The notes beneath the pieces were generated by a model. It searched no databases. It was not told the DNA's origin and saw only the letters and a list, made by a program, of their open reading frames with translations. Below, in pieces: positions 17,469 through 26,528 of a DNA stretch of 64,000 bases. Source of the DNA: Frigoribacterium sp. JB110 (GTDB lineage Bacteria > Actinomycetota > Actinomycetes > Actinomycetales > Microbacteriaceae). A program made the position numbers and the translations under genes. The first letter of the stretch is position 1, and each line of letters begins with the position of its first letter. The DNA lies in the NCBI RefSeq assembly GCF_900163665.1, contig NZ_FUIA01000002.1, forward strand, positions 1 through 64,000, written 5' to 3'.

Positions 17469-18866
17469 GTGGTTGAGACCATCGTGGACGAAGCTCCCGG
17501 TTTGAGCGTGCGGCGCCGGTGGCTGGTGTTGGTGATCTGCGCGTCGGCGTTGTTCCTGGTAGGGCTGGACACCACGATCGTGACGGTCGGGCTCTCGCAC
17601 ATCGGTGCGGGCCTGGGTGCGGAGCCGGGCAGCTTGTCGTGGGTGGTCGATGCGTACACGGTCGTGTTCGCGAGCCTGTTGATCACCTCCGGTGCGCTGG
17701 CCGACCGGTTCGGGCGACGCCGGGTCTTCCAGACCGGGCTCGTGGTCTTCGGGGCAGCGTCGCTGCTGTGCGCGGCAGCCGGGGACCTCCCGGTCCTGAT
17801 CGCCGGCCGGGCGCTCCAGGGGATCGGGGCGTCGATGCTCTCCCCGGTGGCGCTCGCGATCGTGGTCAATGCGATGCCCGACCCGAAAGAGCGCGCCCAG
17901 GCGATCGGGGTGTGGGGAGCGATGTTCGGGCTGAGCATGGCCGCAGGCCCGGTGGTGGGGGGTGCGCTGATCACCGCGTTCGACTGGCGGGCCGTGTTCT
18001 GGGTCAACGCCCCCGTCGTCCTCCTCGCGCTCGTGCTCGTCGCCGCCCTGGTGCCGGAATCGCGTGGGCGACGCATCCGCCGTATCGATCTTCCGGGGCA
18101 GCTCCTTCTCATCGTCGTGCTGGGGCTTGCCGTGGCGTTGCTGATCGAAGCGCCCGGACTCGGCTGGACCTCTCCGGTCGTGCTCGCCGGCTTCGGGGTG
18201 CTGGCGGTGCTGGTCTGGGTGTTCGTCTGGGTGGAGTCGCGGCGGCGCGAGCCGCTCATCGATCCCGGCCTGTTCCGGGTGCCCAGTTTCACCGGGGCGA
18301 TCCTCGGGGCCGTCGCGGTGTTCGTCGCGTTCAGCATGACCCTGCTGATGACCACCCTGTTCCTCCAAGACGCGCAGGGGTGGGCACCTCTCGCGGCAGG
18401 AGCCGCGACCCTGCCGATGGCCTTCGGCGCGACCGTCTTCGCACCCGTGTCCGGATTCATGGTCGGCAGAACCGGCCCCCAGCTCCCGCTGCTGCTCGCC
18501 GGCACGCTCATCCTGGCCGGCGGACTCTGCCTCATCACCCTCACCGGCGGGATGAACGTGCCCGCGCTGCTCATGGCGTACCTGTTGATCGGCACCGGTA
18601 TCGGGTTCGCGAACGCGCCTATCACGAATACCGCCGTCAGCGGCCTGCCACCCGAACGCGCCGGAGTCGCCGGAGGCACCGCCTCCACCGCCCGGCAACT
18701 GGGCACCGCGATCGGCATCGCCCTCGCCGGAACCCTCATCGCGGGCGTATCACCCGACCGATTCGCCGCAGCAAGCCTCCCCGGGTGGATCATCATCACC
18801 GCCTGCGGCGGACTGCTCCTCGCGGTAGGAACCCTCACCCGGCACCGGGAGGCGGCACCAGCGTAG
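17469..18866 (+). CDS. MFS drug efflux transporter (DHA2, 14-TM)
   Basis: An exporter of about 465 aa of the EmrB/QacA type. Motif D1-like LVGLDTTIVTVGLSHIG is near residue 30, motif A GALADRFGRRRVF near 80, and motif C GPVVGGALI in TM5; hydrophobicity fits 14 helices. It would expel hydrophobic or cationic compounds with proton motive force. The GTG 17469 start is not certain; the frame opens at 17403. It is divergent from the XRE-cupin regulator, which probably controls it. Confidence 0.87.
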   Translation: MVETIVDEAPGLSVRRRWLVLVICASALFLVGLDTTIVTVGLSHIGAGLGAEPGSLSWVVDAYTVVFASLLITSGALADRFGRRRVFQTGLVVFGAASLLCAAAGDLPVLIAGRALQGIGASMLSPVALAIVVNAMPDPKERAQAIGVWGAMFGLSMAAGPVVGGALITAFDWRAVFWVNAPVVLLALVLVAALVPESRGRRIRRIDLPGQLLLIVVLGLAVALLIEAPGLGWTSPVVLAGFGVLAVLVWVFVWVESRRREPLIDPGLFRVPSFTGAILGAVAVFVAFSMTLLMTTLFLQDAQGWAPLAAGAATLPMAFGATVFAPVSGFMVGRTGPQLPLLLAGTLILAGGLCLITLTGGMNVPALLMAYLLIGTGIGFANAPITNTAVSGLPPERAGVAGGTASTARQLGTAIGIALAGTLIAGVSPDRFAAASLPGWIIITACGGLLLAVGTLTRHREAAPA

Positions 18867-19049
18867 GGGCGTCCGCGAGCTGCTTCTCACCGGCGAACTC
18901 CGCGGTCGCAGGATCGATCTTCGTGATGAACCGGTCAGCATTCGTTTCGATCAGCCCCGTCGTTCATCAGTGCGGCCCGCGCGCACCGAGGAACGAGTGG
19001 CGTCTGACCTGGACTCGGCAGCCATGGCGGCAGGCACCGGCGGGGCCTG

Positions 19050-20315
19050 TTACCGCGATGGTGCCGAGCTCTCGTCGGGATGGTTCGGCCGTGAGGGTCG
19101 TGTGAAGCGCGGGTGAGTGAGGACGAAGGTGGTGACGGTGGCCATAATGATGGCGGCGACGATCACGGGCAGGGGTGTCCAGGCGCTGTAGAGGGCAGTG
19201 CCGGCGGTGGGTGCGATGACGAAGGTGAGGCCGTTGGTGGCGCCGATGAGTCCGGCCAGTCCGCCTTGTTCGTGGCGTTCCATGAGCAGGGAGGGCCCTG
19301 CGGTGTAGCCGGGCATGGCGATGCCGAGCCCGAGCCCGATCAGCAGCATCGCGGCGAGGATCGAGGCCATGCCCAGGTCGGGGATCAAGACGACGAACCC
19401 GATCAGGGCGGTGGCGCTGCCGGTGCGCAACAGCGCGGGTGGTCCCCATCCCAGGCGCGGGACGATGACGGCTTGAGCGAGGACCATGCCGACGCCGGCG
19501 GCCAGGAGCGCTGCGCCGGTGACCAGTCCGGTGGCGGAGGCGTCGAGGCCGAGGCGGTCCTGGACGATGAATCCGGTGATGACCTGGATGAACCCGAGGG
19601 CGGTGAACATGCCGAACCCGGCCAGCAGGAACGGCCAGACGCGCGGGTCGGTGGGGCGGATCCGGGCGGGGTCGTCGATGAGTGTGGTGCGCGGCTCGCG
19701 GCGCAACCGGAATCCGACGATGCTCAGCCCGGCGATGAGAAGGACAGGAACGGCCGCGAGGGAGGTCATCAGACCGAACGCGGACAGCGCTCCGCCAATG
19801 ATGGCGCCGCCGACCATCGCGATGCCTTGCACGGCGCCGACGCCGGCCATCCCTTTCACACGGGTGCGTTCGTCGATGGTGACGTCGGCGATGTAGGCCT
19901 GCGCGGTCGGAGGGACGGCCGCGATCGCGGTGCCGAACGCGATGCCGCGCAGCAGCACGAACAACACGAACAGCACGGTCCCGCCGATCAGGCCGGTCAT
20001 CCCGAGCTGCGCGACGATCGTGAACAGGATCATCGAGACGGCGGCGAGGGTGAGCGCGCCGACGAGGACAGGTTTGCGTCCCCAGGACTGGGAGCGGCGT
20101 CCCCACAGCTGGCTGGTGGTGACGACCATGATCGCGGCGGTGCTGATGGTCACCCCGACCTGCCATTCGGCCAATCCGACCTCGCGGGCGAGCGGGGCGA
20201 TGACCGGGTTGAGGGTCATCTGCCCCAGGAACACGATCAGCACCGCAGACAGGACGAGCGGGATCTGCGGCGAGTGCTGGACCGGCACGGGCACGGTGGA
20301 CGGAGAACGGTTCAT
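19050..20315 (-). CDS. MFS transporter, siderophore-exporter-like
   Basis: A 421-aa, 12-TM MFS protein. It has the N-terminal REVGLAEWQVGVTISTAAIMV segment in TM2, motif-A loop WGRRSQSWGRKPVL and the TM5 run GAIIGGALSAFGL. Last gene of the TetR-56aa-SIP-MFS operon; ATG 20315 lies 46 bp after the SIP stop. MFS proteins linked to siderophore-interacting proteins either export desferri-siderophore or import the ferric form. The truncated gene at 8286-8456 is a close paralog. Confidence 0.85.
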   Translation of the reverse strand: MNRSPSTVPVPVQHSPQIPLVLSAVLIVFLGQMTLNPVIAPLAREVGLAEWQVGVTISTAAIMVVTTSQLWGRRSQSWGRKPVLVGALTLAAVSMILFTIVAQLGMTGLIGGTVLFVLFVLLRGIAFGTAIAAVPPTAQAYIADVTIDERTRVKGMAGVGAVQGIAMVGGAIIGGALSAFGLMTSLAAVPVLLIAGLSIVGFRLRREPRTTLIDDPARIRPTDPRVWPFLLAGFGMFTALGFIQVITGFIVQDRLGLDASATGLVTGAALLAAGVGMVLAQAVIVPRLGWGPPALLRTGSATALIGFVVLIPDLGMASILAAMLLIGLGLGIAMPGYTAGPSLLMERHEQGGLAGLIGATNGLTFVIAPTAGTALYSAWTPLPVIVAAIIMATVTTFVLTHPRFTRPSRPNHPDESSAPSR

Positions 20316-20361
20316 GACCTGGGCTTTCCAAGAGCGGGGGTGGACGAGTGGAGAGTCGGGG

Positions 20362-21102
20362 TCAGCCGGTGGCTTTGCCGTGGATCCAGTAGAACTGGGT
20401 GAACTGCGAGGACCGGTCCAGCTGGAGGTGGTCGCGGAACACCGAACGGACATGTTTGATCAGGGTCTTCTCTCCCGCCGCCCACGCGTACAGGCCCGGC
20501 CGGGCGTGCTCGGAACCCGTCAGATGCGCCGCGAGCGCGGCACCGCGCGTCGCCTCTGGCCCCACCCAGGTCCAGGTCACGTTCTCTCGCGCTGCACAGG
20601 GCAGGCCGGCGAGGTCGTCGTGATCGTCTTCGATCGCCACTGATACGGGCAGGTGGGTGGGGATGGCGTCGATCCAGGTGTTGATCGCGGGCAGGGCGGT
20701 GGTGTCGCCGGCGAGGATGACCTCGGTTGCTTTCTCGGGCAGGCTGATTCTGGCTGGGGTCAGTGCGACGTCGAGCCTCTGGCCGATGGCGGCGTTCTTT
20801 GCCCAGTCTCCGGCGGGGCCGGGTTGTTCGTGCAGGATGAAGTCGAGAGCGAACGTGCCCTCGTCTGGCCGGATGTCGACGAAGGTGTATCCGCGCTGGC
20901 TGAGGTGCCCCTCGCCTTTCGCAGGGTGCGGCACCCACAGGCGTAGCCAGAGCGTGGGGAACACCTCCAGCTGGTTGACGAGGTCTGGCGCGGTGAAGGT
21001 GATGCGCCGGTAGCACGGGGTGTAGTCGTGGATCACGGTGACGGTGACCGCGTGGTTGGGAATGCGCATCAGGCGCATCACGCCGCGCTGCCAGTTGGCC
21101 AT
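20362..21102 (-). CDS. Siderophore-interacting protein (FAD-dependent ferric reductase)
   Basis: A 246-aa cytosolic SIP-family flavoprotein that reduces imported Fe(III)-siderophore to release iron. The FAD-binding N-terminal barrel (YRRITFTAPDL, ..RGYTFVDIRPDEGTFALDFILH, GPAGDWA) precedes the NAD(P)H-binding half (VILAGDTTALPAI, YAWAAGE). The C-terminal ..RSSQFTQFYWIHGK is typical. ATG 21102 overlaps the stop of the 56-aa ORF by one base, so expression is coupled. Part of the iron-box operon that begins with the TetR gene at 21982. Confidence 0.93.
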   Translation of the reverse strand: MANWQRGVMRLMRIPNHAVTVTVIHDYTPCYRRITFTAPDLVNQLEVFPTLWLRLWVPHPAKGEGHLSQRGYTFVDIRPDEGTFALDFILHEQPGPAGDWAKNAAIGQRLDVALTPARISLPEKATEVILAGDTTALPAINTWIDAIPTHLPVSVAIEDDHDDLAGLPCAARENVTWTWVGPEATRGAALAAHLTGSEHARPGLYAWAAGEKTLIKHVRSVFRDHLQLDRSSQFTQFYWIHGKATG

Positions 21103-21272
21103 CAGTGTGATTCCTGTCCGTGTGGTGTGGCGGTGGGTTCGAGGCGCCATCCGGCAGCGCGGCTGTGTTCGGCCCAGAAGCCGGTATAGCGGGCCGCCGG
21201 CAGCCAGGTTGGTTCCGCGTTGAACGATGCGGCCGTGCTCGTGTGCGCCGGAGACTGCTCAACGGTCGTCAT
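21102..21272 (-). CDS. 56-aa peptide resembling the C-terminal tail of siderophore ABC transporters
   Basis: A small protein with a strong ribosome site (AGGAGG six to eight bases before ATG 21272), overlapping the TetR stop at its start and the SIP start at its end. Residues about 24-45 (WLPAARYTGFWAEHSRAAGW) match the C-terminal tails of the window's ABC half-transporters (YARYWRERVEAAGWKL; YRELWHSYRDAEGWRL). It has no ATPase or membrane part. It could be the re-used 3' end of a deleted ABC gene, or a functional small partner of an ABC protein. Function unknown. Confidence 0.7.
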   Translation of the reverse strand: MTTVEQSPAHTSTAASFNAEPTWLPAARYTGFWAEHSRAAGWRLEPTATPHGQESH

Positions 21273-21982
21273 GGCGTTTCCTCCTGTCGGGGTGCGAGTT
21301 CCTGTGCGATGCCCGCGAGGACGACGCCCAGTTTCCGTTCGAACCACTCGACCGGTTCCACCCGGATCGCCCGCACCATCTCCGCCCGCACCTCGTGCCG
21401 CCCTTCCGGTCCCGGTGACACAGGGGCTGTGCGCCATCCGTGTTCCACTCCGCCTCGAGCGGCCGTCTCACCTGGCTCGCGAATGGTGTCGAGCGCCTCG
21501 ACACCGCGACGGTTGTCCGCCGCGAGGTCGAAGACGAGGTCGACGGCGAGCACGGCATCCGCGGCGATGAACCCCCGCTCCACGAGCGCTCCGCCTATCC
21601 GGTCGGCGAGTCCCACTATCGATGGCGGGATCACTCCACGCGAGATCGCGAACACCGCACCGGGATGCTTTTCCCACGCCCGCCAGGACGCCACCGCCCA
21701 TCGCCGCAGCAATGAGTCCCACCGGCCCGTAAGATCCGGCCAGGCGAAACCAGACACCGCCTCTTCCAACCCGAGACGCACCAGCTCGTCACGATTGGCC
21801 GCGTGCCGATACACCGTCGCCTGCCCGACACCCAGCCGGTCCGCCACCGCAGCGAACGTCACCTCCCGGAAACCGACCGTCACGACCGCGCCGCCGATGG
21901 CCGCCGCATCGATCGTGGGTGGACGCCCCGGCCGACGCGCGCGACCTGCCGCACGGACACCGCTTTCTGAGGTAAGGCTCAC
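21269..21982 (-). CDS. TetR-family regulator of the SIP operon
   Basis: A regulator of about 237 aa with an N-terminal HTH (AAAIGGAVVTVGFREVTFAA, VADRLGVGQATVYRHAANRD) and a TetR C-terminal domain. Start GTG 21982 lies inside the iron box at 21968-21986. A CATAAT -10-like hexamer is 8 bp upstream, suggesting a leaderless mRNA. The stop overlaps the 56-aa gene start (ATGA). It may autoregulate the operon in response to a siderophore. Confidence 0.85.
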   Translation of the reverse strand: MSLTSESGVRAAGRARRPGRPPTIDAAAIGGAVVTVGFREVTFAAVADRLGVGQATVYRHAANRDELVRLGLEEAVSGFAWPDLTGRWDSLLRRWAVASWRAWEKHPGAVFAISRGVIPPSIVGLADRIGGALVERGFIAADAVLAVDLVFDLAADNRRGVEALDTIREPGETAARGGVEHGWRTAPVSPGPEGRHEVRAEMVRAIRVEPVEWFERKLGVVLAGIAQELAPRQEETP

Positions 21983-21986
21983 CTCA
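21968..21986. promoter_or_regulatory. DtxR/IdeR iron box over the TetR start codon
   Basis: TGAGGTAAGGCTCACCTCA matches the 19-bp IdeR consensus at 15 positions. It is the best iron box in the window. It covers the start codon and probable transcription start of the TetR-SIP-MFS operon, which would give strong repression when iron is plentiful. Confidence 0.75.
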
Positions 21987-22098
21987 CCAGATTATGAGAG
22001 TGGACTACCGAAATCAAGGGACGGCGTCATCGACACCGAAGGACGGGGTCGACAGCTGGGCTACCCGGGTGCTTGCGGCACATGGCGCAGCGCCTGGT

Positions 22099-22803
22099 TC
22101 ATTCGAGCAGGTGCTCGATGGTGGCGATTCGCATGGCGATGGTCTCGGCGAACATCTCATCGCTGGTGCGGGGGTCAAGGTCGGACGCTTCTCGTGACCG
22201 TGGTGCAACGACGTCGGGGAGGGAGTCCAGCCAGGCTTCGGGCACTGGTTGGCTCATCATCCGGCGCAGTTCGTCGTCGCCGCGGTCGTAGCGGTAGTCG
22301 ATCAGCAGCGTGAAGGCGAACACGTCGAAGAGGAACCCGCTGCGTATCACGAGCGCCTGGGGCAGTGTCAACCCGAGGTCGACCAAGAACTGTAGGAGGC
22401 GTTCGGCAAGGATCACCCGGTGCGGGTCGACCGACGTGGCACTGACGGTCTCGTCCAGTGAGATCAGGGTGGCGCGCGGGTAGGCCCGGTAGGCCTGGCG
22501 GGCTTTGTCGTAGGCATCGCGGAGCGCGTCGCGCCAATCCGGATGGTCGAAGGCCGGCATGGGCGTGTGCTGCAGCATGCGCGCGGCGGCGAGATCGATC
22601 ACTTCCTGCCGGTCTGCGACATGGTTGTAGAGCGCTCTCGGGGTCACGTCGAGCTGGCGAGCGAGTCTGTGCATGGAGAGCGCGGCGAAGCCTTCTGCAC
22701 CTGCGATCGCGAGCGCGGTCTCGACGATGAGGTCGCGACTCAGGACGATGTCACCCTGACGGGGGCGCCCTCTCCCCCGGTCGCTACGGCGCTCAGTGGA
22801 CAC
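22099..22803 (-). CDS. TetR-family regulator of module D
   Basis: A 234-aa TetR protein with a basic N-terminal arm (RRSDRGRGRPRQGD), HTH (SMHRLARQLDVTPRALYNHV) and a C-terminal domain of the TetR_C type. It starts at GTG 22803 and is divergent from the fused ABC transporter. The palindrome at 22831-22848 is its probable operator. Confidence 0.88.
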   Translation of the reverse strand: MSTERRSDRGRGRPRQGDIVLSRDLIVETALAIAGAEGFAALSMHRLARQLDVTPRALYNHVADRQEVIDLAAARMLQHTPMPAFDHPDWRDALRDAYDKARQAYRAYPRATLISLDETVSATSVDPHRVILAERLLQFLVDLGLTLPQALVIRSGFLFDVFAFTLLIDYRYDRGDDELRRMMSQPVPEAWLDSLPDVVAPRSREASDLDPRTSDEMFAETIAMRIATIEHLLE

Positions 22804-22830
22804 ACCACGATCTTAGCTTGGCGAGAACAG

Positions 22831-22848
22831 TAAATACATGGCTATTTA
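22831..22848. promoter_or_regulatory. Palindromic operator between TetR and fused ABC gene
   Basis: TAAATA-CATGGC-TATTTA is an inverted repeat with perfect 6-bp arms, 28 bp from the TetR start and 33 bp from the ABC start. Size and placement fit a TetR site controlling both genes. Confidence 0.55.
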
Positions 22849-22876
22849 TTTTCGCGCTTGCTGCTTCTAGCCTCAC

Positions 22877-22895
22877 TTAGGTGACCCTTACTCGA
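22877..22895. promoter_or_regulatory. Weak iron box over the fused-ABC start codon
   Basis: TTAGGTGACCCTTACTCGA keeps a perfect left half-site TTAGGT but the right half is degenerate (about 11 of 19). It overlaps GTG 22881, mirroring the placement of the better box at 21968. Confidence 0.35.
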
Positions 22896-25800
22896 GCTAA
22901 TGCCCTGATGTCTGGAGCTGGCGAGGCAGGTGCCCGGCCCGGTGCGGAACCCACCACCCTCGGTGCGATCGTGGCCGGGCACCGTTTCGGTCTCGTGGGC
23001 TCTGCCGTGCTCGCCGTCGTCGGTACCGGGTGCTCGCTGGCGCCGTATCTCGCGGTGTATGCGGTGACGGTGGCGCTATTCGCTGGGCCGTCTGCGGATA
23101 CCGCAGCGGTTGGCTGGATCGCGTGGTGGACGGCGGTCGCGCTGGTCGTGCGGGCGATCGCGAACGGGCTGTCCACCCACGTCGGGCATGTCGCCGCGTA
23201 CCGGATCCTCGGCGACCTGCGGCGTGCCATCGCTGCGAAACTGCAGGTGCTGCCGCTCGGGCGGGTGCAGGCGAGATCGACGGGTGAGCTGAAGAAGGTG
23301 CTGCACGACGACGTCGAGCAGCTCGAAGAGGCGCTCGCGCATGGCGTTCCCGACGGCGCCGCCGCAGCGGCGGTACCTGTGGCGACGACGATCGCATTGT
23401 TCGTCGTCGACTGGAGGCTCGCGCTGGTGGCACTCGCCTCGCTCGTGCTGCTCGTCGTCGTTTCGGCGATCGGTATGAGGCTCGCGCAGCGCAACAATGC
23501 CGCTCTCGCCGAGCACTCGACCACGCTCAGCCGGGCTGTCATGGGGTATCTGCAGGGCATCAAGGTCATCCGCGGGTACCTACGGCCGGACACCGGCTAC
23601 GACCAGGCGCGCACGGCCGTCATCGAGGCCGCACGTCTGCAGACGGCGGCGACAGCCGGGCCGGTGCGGTGGCTGGTGGCGGCGATGACCGTGGCCACGG
23701 GGCTCACGGTCGCGCTGCTCATCCCCGTCGCAGGCCTGCGCTTCGCTTCGGGCGAGCTGGATCTGCCGACGCTCGTGCTGTTCCTGCTGCTGGCGCTCGG
23801 GTATCTCACGCCCGTCATGGGCCTCGTCGGCACACTGGCGACGATCCTCGTCAGGATCCAACTGGCGGCGGGGACGATCACCGAGATCCTCGCCGAGGAC
23901 CCGCTGCCCGCACCGGCCGAGCCCGTCGTCCCCGAGCGTTTCGACGTCGAGTTCGACGACGTGCGATTCGCCTACCGCGAGGACGCACTGGTGCTCGACG
24001 GCATCAGCCTGATCGCACGGGAAAGGGAAACACTCGCGCTCGTCGGCCGGACCGGTAGCGGTAAATCGACGCTCGCCAGGCTCGTGGCAAGGTTCTCCGA
24101 CGTCGATTCCGGTGCGGTGCGCATCGGCGGGGTCGATGTGCGGCAGATCCCCACCGAGTCGCTCGCGGGGCTCGTGGCGTTCATCCAGCAGGACGAGTAT
24201 GTCTTGGCCGCGTCGCTGCTGGAGAACATCCGCATCGCCAGACCGGCCGCGACCGAGGCCGAGGTGGTCGCCGCCGCGGAACGCGCCCAGCTCGGCGACG
24301 TCGCGGCCGCACTACCCGAGGGGTGGGCCACCGAACTGCCCGCCGGCGGCGGGGTGCTTTCCGGCGGCGAACGGCAGCGCATCGCGATCGCCCGGGCCAT
24401 CCTCAAGGACGCGCGCATCCTCGTACTCGACGAGATCACCGCATCGCTGGACGCCACCACCGAACGCAACACACTCGACGCTCTCGATGAAGTCATAGCG
24501 GGACGTACCGTGATCGCGATCGTCCACCGGCTCTCCACTATCCAGCACAGCGCCCAGATCGCCTATCTCGACCAGGGTGTGGTCGCTGTGACCGGCGACC
24601 ACGAGGGGTTGCTCGAGACGTGTACCCCGTATCGGGAGCTCTGGCACTCCTACCGGGACGCCGAGGGCTGGCGGCTCGAGGCATCGACCGCACCGGTACC
24701 CGCGCCGGCACCCGCTACGAATGTCGCTGAGAACCTCCCGGACAGCGCCGCGGACGAGTGGGGGCAGGCTGCGCGTTCCGTCGTGCGAGCGCACATCGGC
24801 GGGCTCGGCTTCGCCAGGCAGTGGCGGGCCCTGTACGGGCGGAGCTGGCAGACGCTGTGGCGCCGCGGGTTCGTGCGACTCGTCGCGGAATCGCTCGTGC
24901 GCGGGGCGCCGCTCATCGCGGTCTTCGTGATCGTCATGGCCGCCATCGGCGAGGGCTGGGCCGGCGGCCTCGATGCGTCACTGGTCTGGACCGTCACGGC
25001 GCTGCTTGCCGGCATGCTGGTGTTGCGTCTGCTCGCCTCCGTCTGGTCCAACGCGCTGGTGTGGCGGTTGTCGGCCCGCTCCAAGGCCGATCTGCAGCTG
25101 TCGGTGCTCGAACGTCTCCGGCGGGTTCCGCTGGGGTTCTTCGGTCGCGTCGACAACGGCAGGATCGCCACGCTCGTCGGCAACGACACGGCGATGATCG
25201 ACTTCCAGAACGTCCCGCAGCAGATCGTCGGCGGGCTCGTGCAGCCCGTCTACGCGATGATCATCCTGCTCGTCATCGACTGGCGGCTCGCCCTCGCGGC
25301 GCTCATCGGCCTGCCGTTGTTCTGGCTGCTGACGGTGTGGAGCGATCGCATTCACCACCGGGCCTTCGCCGACCTCTACGCCGCGAGGCAGGAGGCCACC
25401 GTCGCACTGCTCGACCAGGCCCGCGGCGCCGCTGTGCTGCGTGGGAACCCTGGGTCGGCGATGGCATCCCGCTATGACACCGCGATCTCGCGACTCTCCG
25501 AGGCGAGCACGGCCATGTCGGTACGGGCCACGCCCGCGACGGCGCTCGGCTCGATCGCGGTCGAGTCCGGGCAAGTGGTGCTCATCGTCGTCGGGGCAGG
25601 TCTGTACGCCACTGGGGCGGTGCCTGCCGTCACCCTGCTGGCCTTCCTGTTCCTGTCGCTGACGATCTACCAGCCCATCCAAGAACTCATGATGCTCGCC
25701 GGCTACCGGCGCAACCAGCAGCAGATCGCCGCCAAGATCGGCGAGATCTGGGACGCACCCGTGCTCAGTGAACCCGAACGACCCATCGAACCTGCCGACG

Positions 25801-26528
25801 GGTCGGTCGAGTTCCGTGACGTCTCCTTCACATACGACGGCGCATCGCAACCGGTCCTCACCGGTGTATCGTTCCGAGCCGAGCCTGGGCAGATCACCGC
25901 ACTCGTCGGACCGTCGGGCTCGGGCAAGTCGACCATCGCCCACCTGGCCGCACGACTGTGGGACGTCCCATCGGGGCACGTGCTGCTCGGCGGCGTACCG
26001 GTCACCGAACTCGGCAGCGACCGCGTCATGGCACAGGTGGCGGTCGTGCACCAGGACGTCTACCTCTTCGACGACACCGTGCGCCACAACCTCGCACTCG
26101 GACACCCGCACGCCACCGACGACGAGCTGTGGGCCGCGCTCGAGGCCGCGCAGTGCGACGACGTCGTCCGGGCGCTGCCCCACGGCCTCGACACCGTGCT
26201 GCACGACGGCGGCACCGACCTGTCCGGCGGACAACGCCAACGGCTCGCGATCGCCCGAGCCCTGCTGAAGGACGCGCCGGTGCTCATCCTCGACGAGGCC
26301 GTCGCCGCAGTCGACCCCGGCACCGAAGACCGCATCCAGCGAGCACTGTCCTCGCTCGTGGCCGGCCGCACCGTGCTCGTCATCGCGCACCGCCTGACCA
26401 CCATCGCCGCCGCCGACCGCATCGTCGTCGTCGAACACGGCCGCATCGCCGGCATCGGCACCAACACCGAACTGCTGGGCGACTGCCCGGCCTACGCGGA
26501 TCTCGCCGCCCAGCAAGGAGCATCATGA
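22881..26528 (+). CDS. Fused YbtP-YbtQ-like ABC transporter (two half-transporters in one chain)
   Basis: A 1215-aa membrane protein with order TM domain - ATPase - linker - TM domain - ATPase. First ATPase: Walker A GRTGSGKST near 388, signature LSGGERQR near 492, Walker B ILVLDEITASLD. Pro/Ala linker about 610-625 (APVPAPAPA). Second ATPase: Walker A GPSGSGKST near 1010, signature LSGGQRQR near 1113, Walker B VLILDEAVAAVD. Siderophore ABC systems normally use two genes; here they are one. Start GTG 22881 has no ribosome site, consistent with a leaderless transcript. It overlaps the MFS gene by 4 bp. Import of Fe-siderophore is inferred from the RhtX-like partner. Confidence 0.9.
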   Translation: MTLTRANALMSGAGEAGARPGAEPTTLGAIVAGHRFGLVGSAVLAVVGTGCSLAPYLAVYAVTVALFAGPSADTAAVGWIAWWTAVALVVRAIANGLSTHVGHVAAYRILGDLRRAIAAKLQVLPLGRVQARSTGELKKVLHDDVEQLEEALAHGVPDGAAAAAVPVATTIALFVVDWRLALVALASLVLLVVVSAIGMRLAQRNNAALAEHSTTLSRAVMGYLQGIKVIRGYLRPDTGYDQARTAVIEAARLQTAATAGPVRWLVAAMTVATGLTVALLIPVAGLRFASGELDLPTLVLFLLLALGYLTPVMGLVGTLATILVRIQLAAGTITEILAEDPLPAPAEPVVPERFDVEFDDVRFAYREDALVLDGISLIARERETLALVGRTGSGKSTLARLVARFSDVDSGAVRIGGVDVRQIPTESLAGLVAFIQQDEYVLAASLLENIRIARPAATEAEVVAAAERAQLGDVAAALPEGWATELPAGGGVLSGGERQRIAIARAILKDARILVLDEITASLDATTERNTLDALDEVIAGRTVIAIVHRLSTIQHSAQIAYLDQGVVAVTGDHEGLLETCTPYRELWHSYRDAEGWRLEASTAPVPAPAPATNVAENLPDSAADEWGQAARSVVRAHIGGLGFARQWRALYGRSWQTLWRRGFVRLVAESLVRGAPLIAVFVIVMAAIGEGWAGGLDASLVWTVTALLAGMLVLRLLASVWSNALVWRLSARSKADLQLSVLERLRRVPLGFFGRVDNGRIATLVGNDTAMIDFQNVPQQIVGGLVQPVYAMIILLVIDWRLALAALIGLPLFWLLTVWSDRIHHRAFADLYAARQEATVALLDQARGAAVLRGNPGSAMASRYDTAISRLSEASTAMSVRATPATALGSIAVESGQVVLIVVGAGLYATGAVPAVTLLAFLFLSLTIYQPIQELMMLAGYRRNQQQIAAKIGEIWDAPVLSEPERPIEPADGSVEFRDVSFTYDGASQPVLTGVSFRAEPGQITALVGPSGSGKSTIAHLAARLWDVPSGHVLLGGVPVTELGSDRVMAQVAVVHQDVYLFDDTVRHNLALGHPHATDDELWAALEAAQCDDVVRALPHGLDTVLHDGGTDLSGGQRQRLAIARALLKDAPVLILDEAVAAVDPGTEDRIQRALSSLVAGRTVLVIAHRLTTIAAADRIVVVEHGRIAGIGTNTELLGDCPAYADLAAQQGAS

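Noticed and set aside
24978..26516. Long open minus-strand frame inside the fused ABC gene
   Set aside because: It mirrors the codon structure of the real gene, is rich in Asp/His/Gly/Arg without domains, and has no ribosome site. The same holds for frames at 17367-18698, 19113-20402, 38239-39864 and 58403-60223.
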